Shown: positions 31,866 through 36,228 of the stretch, in pieces
Layout: each line of letters opens with the position of its first letter
Position numbering within the stretch: the first letter of the stretch is position 1
DNA from: an uncultured Clostridium sp.
Lineage (GTDB): Bacteria; Bacillota; Clostridia; Lachnospirales; Lachnospiraceae
Direction: 5' to 3'
Assembly (NCBI GenBank): GCA_900543885.1
Contig: UQTA01000031.1
Coordinates: 1 to 36,228, forward strand
Length of the DNA stretch: 36,228 nucleotides
The notes under the pieces: model-generated
What the model saw: only the letters and a program-made list of their open reading frames with translations
Database searches by the model: none
Told to the model about the DNA's origin: nothing
Position numbers and translations under genes: made by a program

Positions 31866-32732
31866 ATGTCGATAAAAGCAGTTGATCTGAATTATGTATA
31901 CGGAAATGGTACAGCCTTTGAGCAGCATGCTCTTTTTGATGTGAATTTTGAGATCCAGGATGGAGAGTTTGTAGGTATTATAGGACATACCGGTTCTGGA
32001 AAATCCACATTGATCCAGCACTTAAACGGGTTGATCAAGGCAAGCTCCGGTGCATTATATTATAATGGAGAAAATATTTATAAAGATAAATATGATATGA
32101 AAAAGCTGCGCAGCAAGGTAGGACTGGTATTCCAGTACCCGGAGCATCAGCTTTTTGAGATCGATGTATTAACAGATGTATGTTTTGGACCGAAAAATCA
32201 GGGGCTTTCTGAGGAGGAGGCAAAGGAAAAGGCGAAAAAAGCATTAGGTCTGGTAGGTTTGGATGAATCTTATTACAGTCAGTCACCTTTTGAACTGTCT
32301 GGCGGTCAGAAGCGAAGAGTTGCAATTGCAGGTGTACTTGCCATGGAACCGGAAGTCCTGATCTTAGATGAGCCTACAGCAGGTCTGGACCCAAGGGGAA
32401 GAGATGAGATTTTAGATCAGATCGCAAGACTTCATACAGAGCGGAAGATGACCATTATCCTGGTATCCCATAGTATGGAAGATGTTGCAAGATACGCAGG
32501 AAGACTGATCGTTATGAACCATGGACAGAAGATATTTGACGGCTCTCCAAGAGAAGTGTTCCGTCATTATAAAGAATTAGAAGCCATTGGTCTGGCAGCA
32601 CCCCAGGTAACATATCTGGTCCATGATCTGAAAGAAAAGGGACTGGATATTGATAATGATATTACCACAGTGGCAGAAGCAAAAGAGGCGATTCTTGCAT
32701 TGTGGGATAAAAAGAGAAAGCGGCAGGTATAA
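31866..32732 (+). CDS. ecfA2: Energy-coupling factor transporter ATPase, EcfA2
   Basis: A 288-residue partner ATPase. Walker A GHTGSGKS (40-47), Q90 in FQYPEHQLF, signature LSGGQ (144-148), Walker B LILDEP (165-170), switch His in ILVSHSMEDV. The FQYPEHQLF segment is typical of EcfA2, while FQNPDNQ marks EcfA1. It follows ecfA1 by nine bases and precedes ecfT by two. Confidence 0.96.
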   Translation: MSIKAVDLNYVYGNGTAFEQHALFDVNFEIQDGEFVGIIGHTGSGKSTLIQHLNGLIKASSGALYYNGENIYKDKYDMKKLRSKVGLVFQYPEHQLFEIDVLTDVCFGPKNQGLSEEEAKEKAKKALGLVGLDESYYSQSPFELSGGQKRRVAIAGVLAMEPEVLILDEPTAGLDPRGRDEILDQIARLHTERKMTIILVSHSMEDVARYAGRLIVMNHGQKIFDGSPREVFRHYKELEAIGLAAPQVTYLVHDLKEKGLDIDNDITTVAEAKEAILALWDKKRKRQV

Positions 32733-32734
32733 AA

Positions 32735-33535
32735 ATGCTGAGAGATATAACTTTAGGACAATATTATCCGGTGGAATCACCGATCCACCGACTGGATCCA
32801 AGAACAAAGCTTTTCGGGACAATGGTGTTTATTCTGTCCCTTTTTGTGGCAAATAATATATGGGGATATCTTTTGGGAACCATTGCACTGGCAACTGTGA
32901 TCATTCTGACCAAGGTGCCGCTGCGCTTTATCTTAAAAGGTTTAAAAGCTATTGTGATCTTACTGCTGATCAGTGTCAGCTTTAACTTATTTCTTACTCC
33001 GGGACAAGAATTGATCCGTTTCTGGATTTTTAAGATCACCTGGGAAGGTATCCGCCTGGCAGGTTTTATGGCAGTACGCCTGATTTATCTGGTAGTAGGT
33101 TCTTCTCTTATGACATTGACGACTACACCGAACCAGCTGACAGATGGACTGGAAAAGGGGCTGGGATTTTTAAAACGGTTCCATGTACCGGTCCATGAGA
33201 TTTCTATGATGATGTCCATTGCTCTGCGCTTTATTCCGATCCTGGTAGAAGAAACAGATAAGATCATGAAGGCACAGATGGCAAGAGGAGCTGATTTTGA
33301 GTCTGGGAATCTGGTGCAGAAAGCGAAAGCCATGATCCCATTGCTGGTGCCGTTATTTATCTCTGCTTTCCGCAGAGCGACAGATCTGGCAATGGCTATG
33401 GAAGCAAGATGTTACCGCGGTGGAGAAGGAAGAACAAAGATGAAACCGCTGCAGTATAGCCAGAGAGACCATGAGGCATATATGATCTTTGCCCTTTATT
33501 TTGTGCTGATCATTGCTTCCAGAGTGTATCTGTAA
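32735..33535 (+). CDS. ecfT: Energy-coupling factor transmembrane protein EcfT
   Basis: A 266-residue membrane scaffold linking the ATPases to substrate-binding S components. It shows about six hydrophobic segments. The conserved coupling-helix motifs are ARG in AQMARGADFE and ARC in AMEARCYRGG, both of which contact EcfA1/EcfA2. RLDPRTKLF near the N-terminus is a family landmark. Confidence 0.96.
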   Translation: MLRDITLGQYYPVESPIHRLDPRTKLFGTMVFILSLFVANNIWGYLLGTIALATVIILTKVPLRFILKGLKAIVILLLISVSFNLFLTPGQELIRFWIFKITWEGIRLAGFMAVRLIYLVVGSSLMTLTTTPNQLTDGLEKGLGFLKRFHVPVHEISMMMSIALRFIPILVEETDKIMKAQMARGADFESGNLVQKAKAMIPLLVPLFISAFRRATDLAMAMEARCYRGGEGRTKMKPLQYSQRDHEAYMIFALYFVLIIASRVYL

Positions 33536-33550
33536 ATGTATCCTGTATAC

Positions 33551-33658
33551 AGGAAAAATAACGGAAGTTCTGAGCAGATATATGTGATGTAGGAAAAATA
33601 ACGGAAGTTCTGAGCAGATACATGTGTTACAGGAAAATATAAGGAGAGCAGAAATATG
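33551..33658 (+). repeat. 40-bp tandem repeat, two full units and one degenerate, before truA
   Basis: AGGAAAAATAACGGAAGTTC..GAGCAGATA at 33551-33586 and 33591-33626 differ by one base. A shortened third unit (33631-33658) contains the functional AAGGAGAGCAG ribosome site and the truA ATG. Upstream units each hold a degenerate version of the same initiation region, with ATG followed directly by TGA in unit 1. Confidence 0.85.
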
Positions 33659-34402
33659 AAAAAACGGGTCCTTCTGAGAGTGGCCTATGATGGGACCAAC
33701 TATCATGGCTGGCAGGTGCAGCCAGGAGCAGTGACCATTGAACAGGTGTTAAATGAAAAATTAACGGATCTTTTAGGGGAACCTATTGAAGTAATCGGAG
33801 CCAGCCGCACGGATTCTGGTGTTCATGCCATGGGAAATGTAGCAGTTTTTGATACAGAACACCGCATGCCGGCAGATAAAATATGTTTTGCCTTGAACCA
33901 GCGCCTTCCGGAAGATATACGCATACAGTCATCTATGGAAGTGGAGCCGGACTGGCATCCGAGAAAACATCATTGCACCAAGACGTATGAGTATAAGATC
34001 TTAAACCGTAAAATGGAAGTGCCATCCCTGCGTCTATATACTCATTTCTGCCATTTTGACCTGGACCTTGATAAAATGCGCCAGGCAGCAAAACTGCTGA
34101 CTGGAGAACATGATTATAAAAGCTTCTGTAATGTGCGTACCCAGGTGTTAGACACTGTGCGTACTGTATACAGTATTGACATAGAAAAAGACAAAAATGA
34201 TGTGATCACCATCCGGGTATGTGGGAATGGATTTCTTTATAATATGGTCCGTATCCTTGCGGGAACGCTTATGGCAGTGGGAATGGGTCAGAGAACCCCA
34301 GAGGAAATGCCAAAGATCCTTGCAGCCTGTGACCGGGCGGCAGCAGGTCCTACAGCACCGGCAAAAGGTCTGATGCTGGCAGGTATGGAATATCAGGATT
34401 AA
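33656..34402 (+). CDS. truA: tRNA pseudouridine synthase A
   Basis: A 248-residue enzyme forming pseudouridine at positions 38-40 of tRNA anticodon arms. Catalytic D53 lies in GASRTDSGVHAMGN; YDGTNYHGWQ (11-20) and the FLYNMVRILAGTL segment are also conserved. ATG 33656 follows AAGGAGAG. Confidence 0.97.
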   Translation: MKKRVLLRVAYDGTNYHGWQVQPGAVTIEQVLNEKLTDLLGEPIEVIGASRTDSGVHAMGNVAVFDTEHRMPADKICFALNQRLPEDIRIQSSMEVEPDWHPRKHHCTKTYEYKILNRKMEVPSLRLYTHFCHFDLDLDKMRQAAKLLTGEHDYKSFCNVRTQVLDTVRTVYSIDIEKDKNDVITIRVCGNGFLYNMVRILAGTLMAVGMGQRTPEEMPKILAACDRAAAGPTAPAKGLMLAGMEYQD

Positions 34403-34536
34403 ATCTTTTATAGACGATATAGACAAGCTATGATGGATTTTAATAAAAAAGGTGAGTTGAAAAAGTGAATTCCACTTTGCAAGTGAGTTATAATAAAAAA
34501 ACCTTGAAAATATAAGGATTTAGCCAAGAAAATGGC
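34403..34536 (+). other. AT-rich gap after truA
   Basis: No gene. It has a short hairpin AAGTG/CACTT (about 34462-34475) and an isolated TATAAT (34487-34492) without a good -35. No strong terminator for the ecf-truA transcript was found. Confidence 0.4.
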
Positions 34537-34565
34537 TTGACATGAGAAAACAGATATTATATAAT
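34537..34565 (+). promoter_or_regulatory. Consensus promoter of rplM-rpsI
   Basis: TTGACA (34537-34542), exactly 17 bp, TATAAT (34560-34565): a perfect SigA consensus and the strongest promoter in the window. Confidence 0.92.
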
Positions 34566-34571
34566 AAGAAA

Positions 34572-34695
34572 CTGTGACGTTAAGAGTAAATGCTCATCCA
34601 AAGCCCCGGAGCGGAGCATTTCATTGATAAATACTTCCCAATATTTATCACATATAGCGATCATCTGTAAAGATGTAATTTAGGTTGAAATTAAC
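34572..34695 (+). promoter_or_regulatory. Structured leader of rplM (L13-leader type)
   Basis: AAATGCTC (34588-34595) pairs with GAGCATTT (34614-34621), TGATAAATA (34625-34633) with TATTTATCA (34642-34650), and CATC/GATG (about 34665-34677) follows. The position and hairpin series match the autoregulatory L13 leader of Firmicutes; a covariance-model match has not been made. Confidence 0.6.
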
Positions 34696-34708
34696 AGGAG
34701 GTTAACCA

Positions 34709-35137
34709 ATGAAGAGTTTTATGGCTAGTCCAGCGACAATTGAGAGAAAATGGTATGTAGTTGATGCTACAGGTTATACATTAGGACGTTTATCATCTGA
34801 GGTAGCTAAAGTTTTAAGAGGAAAGAATAAGCCAATCTTTACCCCACACATCGACTGTGGTGATTATGTTATCGTAGTTAATGCTGATAAGGTAAAAGTT
34901 ACCGGCAAGAAGTTAGATCAGAAAGTATATTACAACCACTCTGATTACGTAGGTGGTATGAGAGAAACCACTCTGCGTGAGATGATGGCTAAGAAGCCAG
35001 AGAAGGTTGTTGAGTTAGCAGTTAAAGGTATGCTTCCAAAGGGACCTCTGGGAAGAAGCATGTTTACAAAGCTTCATGTATATGCAGGCCCAGAGCATGA
35101 GCAGGCAGCACAGAAACCAGAAGTTTTAACATTTTAA
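34709..35137 (+). CDS. rplM: 50S ribosomal protein L13
   Basis: A 142-residue early-assembly protein. MKSFMASPATIERKWYVVDA and GMLPKGPLGRSMFTKLHVYA are diagnostic. AGGAGG precedes the ATG. It is co-transcribed with rpsI 24 bp downstream. Confidence 0.98.
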   Translation: MKSFMASPATIERKWYVVDATGYTLGRLSSEVAKVLRGKNKPIFTPHIDCGDYVIVVNADKVKVTGKKLDQKVYYNHSDYVGGMRETTLREMMAKKPEKVVELAVKGMLPKGPLGRSMFTKLHVYAGPEHEQAAQKPEVLTF

Positions 35138-35161
35138 TGAGGATCGGAGGAAGAAAGTATC

Positions 35162-35554
35162 ATGGCTAGCGCAAAATTTTACGGAACAGGCAGAAGAAAA
35201 AAATCTATCGCCAGAGTATATTTAGTACCAGGTACAGGTAATATCACCATCAACAAGAGAGACATCGATGAGTATCTTGGTCTTGAAACTTTAAAGCTGA
35301 TCGTTCGTCAGCCATTAGTTGCAACTGAGACAACTGATAAGTTTGATGTATTAGTAAACGTTCGCGGCGGCGGCACAACAGGACAGGCTGGTGCAATCCG
35401 TCACGGTATCTCCAGAGCACTTCTTCAGGCAGACGCTGATTACAGACCAGTTCTGAAGAAAGCAGGTTTCTTAACCAGAGACCCAAGAATGAAAGAAAGA
35501 AAGAAGTACGGCTTAAAGGCTGCACGTCGTGCACCTCAGTTCAGCAAGCGATAA
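35162..35554 (+). CDS. rpsI: 30S ribosomal protein S9
   Basis: A 130-residue protein whose C-terminal tail contacts P-site tRNA: RAPQFSKR at the end. GTGRRKKSIARVYLVPGTG at the start and VNVRGGGTTGQAGAIRHGIS in the middle are conserved. CGGAGG precedes the ATG. Confidence 0.98.
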   Translation: MASAKFYGTGRRKKSIARVYLVPGTGNITINKRDIDEYLGLETLKLIVRQPLVATETTDKFDVLVNVRGGGTTGQAGAIRHGISRALLQADADYRPVLKKAGFLTRDPRMKERKKYGLKAARRAPQFSKR

Positions 35555-35573
35555 TCTACAGCTTAATAATGCT

Positions 35574-35610
35574 AAAAAAGCCCGGAGATACGCCATTTTC
35601 CGGGCTTTTT
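35574..35610. terminator. Intrinsic terminator after rpsI
   Basis: AAAAAGCCCGGA (35575-35586) pairs with TCCGGGCTTTTT (35599-35610), with A and T tracts on both sides. Confidence 0.93.
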
Positions 35611-35888
35611 CTATGCCTGAAATCACCTGATTCCGATGGTGAAATTTGAGGAAATTTGACTTCAAATTAACCCATTTTGATGGGTTTACCATGGGTTTAC
35701 GGCCTATTTTTGAGCCTAATGGGTGGGAAAATGGGTTTACAGAAGGCCATTTTGGAGGGGAAATTAGCCTCATATCCTTGACAGATTTTCGGCAAAAATC
35801 CGGCTGAAACGGAATGAAAAACAGTGTCAGGTTCGTTTGGCGAGTTCTGACGAATTCTGCAAAAATTTAATATCAGGTATCCTATTAC
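35611..35888. other. Non-coding, repeat-rich junction region
   Basis: No gene supported. It contains GAAATTTGA twice (35641 and 35651), ATGGGTTTAC three times (35680, 35691, 35731), AACCCA/TGGGTT (about 35669-35685), GATTTT/AAAATC (35784-35800), and a GTCAG/CTGAC hairpin (about 35826-35850). It marks the change from host operon to probable mobile DNA. Confidence 0.5.
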
Positions 35889-35943
35889 ATAGAGCCTTGG
35901 CTCATTCTTTGAAAACGAGAATGGGTTGAGGCTCTATTTTTTT
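35889..35943 (+). terminator. Long-stem intrinsic terminator before the BRO-type gene
   Basis: ATAGAGCC (35889-35896) pairs with GGCTCTAT (35930-35937), and the inner CTCATTCT / AGAATGGG side extends the stem. Seven Ts (35937-35943) follow. Confidence 0.85.
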
Positions 35944-35987
35944 CGCCCGAAATCCGGCGAGACAAATGCGAGCAGGAGGTAACAGGT

Positions 35988-36228
35988 ATGATGGATTTCA
36001 ATCAGAAGACCCATGACACCGATGTGGGCAGTCATGGCGGACAGTCAAGGCAGATGATGGAAGTGTTCGAGAATCAGGAGTTTGGTTCGATCCGCGTGTT
36101 GCAGGAGGCAGGCAAGACCTTCTTCTGTGCAAGCGATGTGGCGAAAGCGTTGGGGTATGTGAATCCCTACGCCGCAGTGAAACGCCATTGCAGAGGCCCC
36201 CTAACGAAACGCGAGGGGGTCGTTCAGA
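35988..36228 (+). CDS. BRO-family phage antirepressor, N-terminal part (runs off the window)
   Basis: 80 complete codons before the window edge. After a polar start (MMDFNQKTHDTDVGSHGG), residues about 25-80 form a Bro-N DNA-binding domain: VFENQEFGSIRVLQ, FFCASDVAKALGYVNPYAAV, and HCRG then TKREGVVQ. Such proteins are phage antirepressors or regulators, usually with a C-terminal KilA-C/ANT domain that would lie outside the window. AGGAGG (35974-35979) lies eight bases before ATG 35988. Codon use is GC-richer at third positions (GCG, CGC, GTG) than in the preceding ribosomal genes, pointing to foreign origin. Confidence 0.82.
   Translation, partial: MMDFNQKTHDTDVGSHGGQSRQMMEVFENQEFGSIRVLQEAGKTFFCASDVAKALGYVNPYAAVKRHCRGPLTKREGVVQ

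Noticed and set aside
33551..33626. CRISPR array
   Set aside because: The tandem units are contiguous with four-base separators, so there are no spacers, and no cas genes are present.
35513..35773. 86-codon minus-strand frame over the rpsI end and the junction
   Set aside because: It covers the rpsI terminator and direct repeats and resembles no family.
36145..36228. GC-rich hairpin GCCCCCT/AGGGGGT near the window edge as a regulatory site
   Set aside because: It lies inside the BRO-type coding frame and encodes conserved-looking residues (HCRG, TKREG), so it is probably coincidental.

Overview
The window is a chromosomal segment of a Clostridia member, most likely a Lachnospiraceae gut anaerobe. 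The evidence is a SCIFF peptide with its radical SAM maturase, a Csp-like (germination-type) subtilisin, Firmicutes gene order in the ribosomal superoperon (S10-spc-alpha, then ecfA1-ecfA2-ecfT-truA-rplM-rpsI), AGGAGG ribosome binding sites on nearly every gene, and GW/YG-type cell-wall-binding repeat proteins. No rRNA, tRNA, CRISPR array or complete insertion sequence was recognised.

Left third (1-11 kb): a divergent ClpX-like AAA+ unfoldase; a convergent Csp-like subtilase, separated from it by one very large imperfect palindrome; a divergent signal peptidase II homologue; a minus-strand DUF3792/TIGR04086-type membrane protein; the cluster scfA (SCIFF), scfB (maturase), tgt and yajC; a HAD phosphatase; a second, AprX-like subtilase; and a minus-strand SAM methyltransferase whose terminator lies inside the subtilase gene end.

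Middle (11-29 kb): a secreted cell-wall-binding repeat protein, then the ribosomal superoperon rpsJ-rplC-rplD-rplW-rplB-rpsS-rplV-rpsC-rplP-rpmC-rpsQ-rplN-rplX-rplE-rpsZ-rpsH-rplF-rplR-rpsE-rpmD-rplO-secY-adk-map-infA-rpmJ-rpsM-rpsK-rpsD-rpoA-rplQ. It starts from a strong promoter with a 235-nt structured leader, and a second strong promoter lies just before rpmJ. Several long intergenic gaps hold hairpins. Two of these gaps share one interspersed repeat of about 28 bp, and the gap before rplQ holds a tandem 23-bp motif. RplQ carries two unusual insertions.

Right part (29-36 kb): a second secreted cell-wall-binding protein whose 5' UTR is a 165-nt near-perfect palindrome beginning at the predicted transcription start; the energy-coupling-factor module ecfA1-ecfA2-ecfT for vitamin uptake; truA, preceded by a 40-bp tandem repeat; and rplM-rpsI with an L13-type leader. 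After the rpsI terminator the sequence changes character (repeats, hairpins, a different codon style), and a phage-type BRO/antirepressor gene starts and runs off the window, suggesting the edge of an integrated element.
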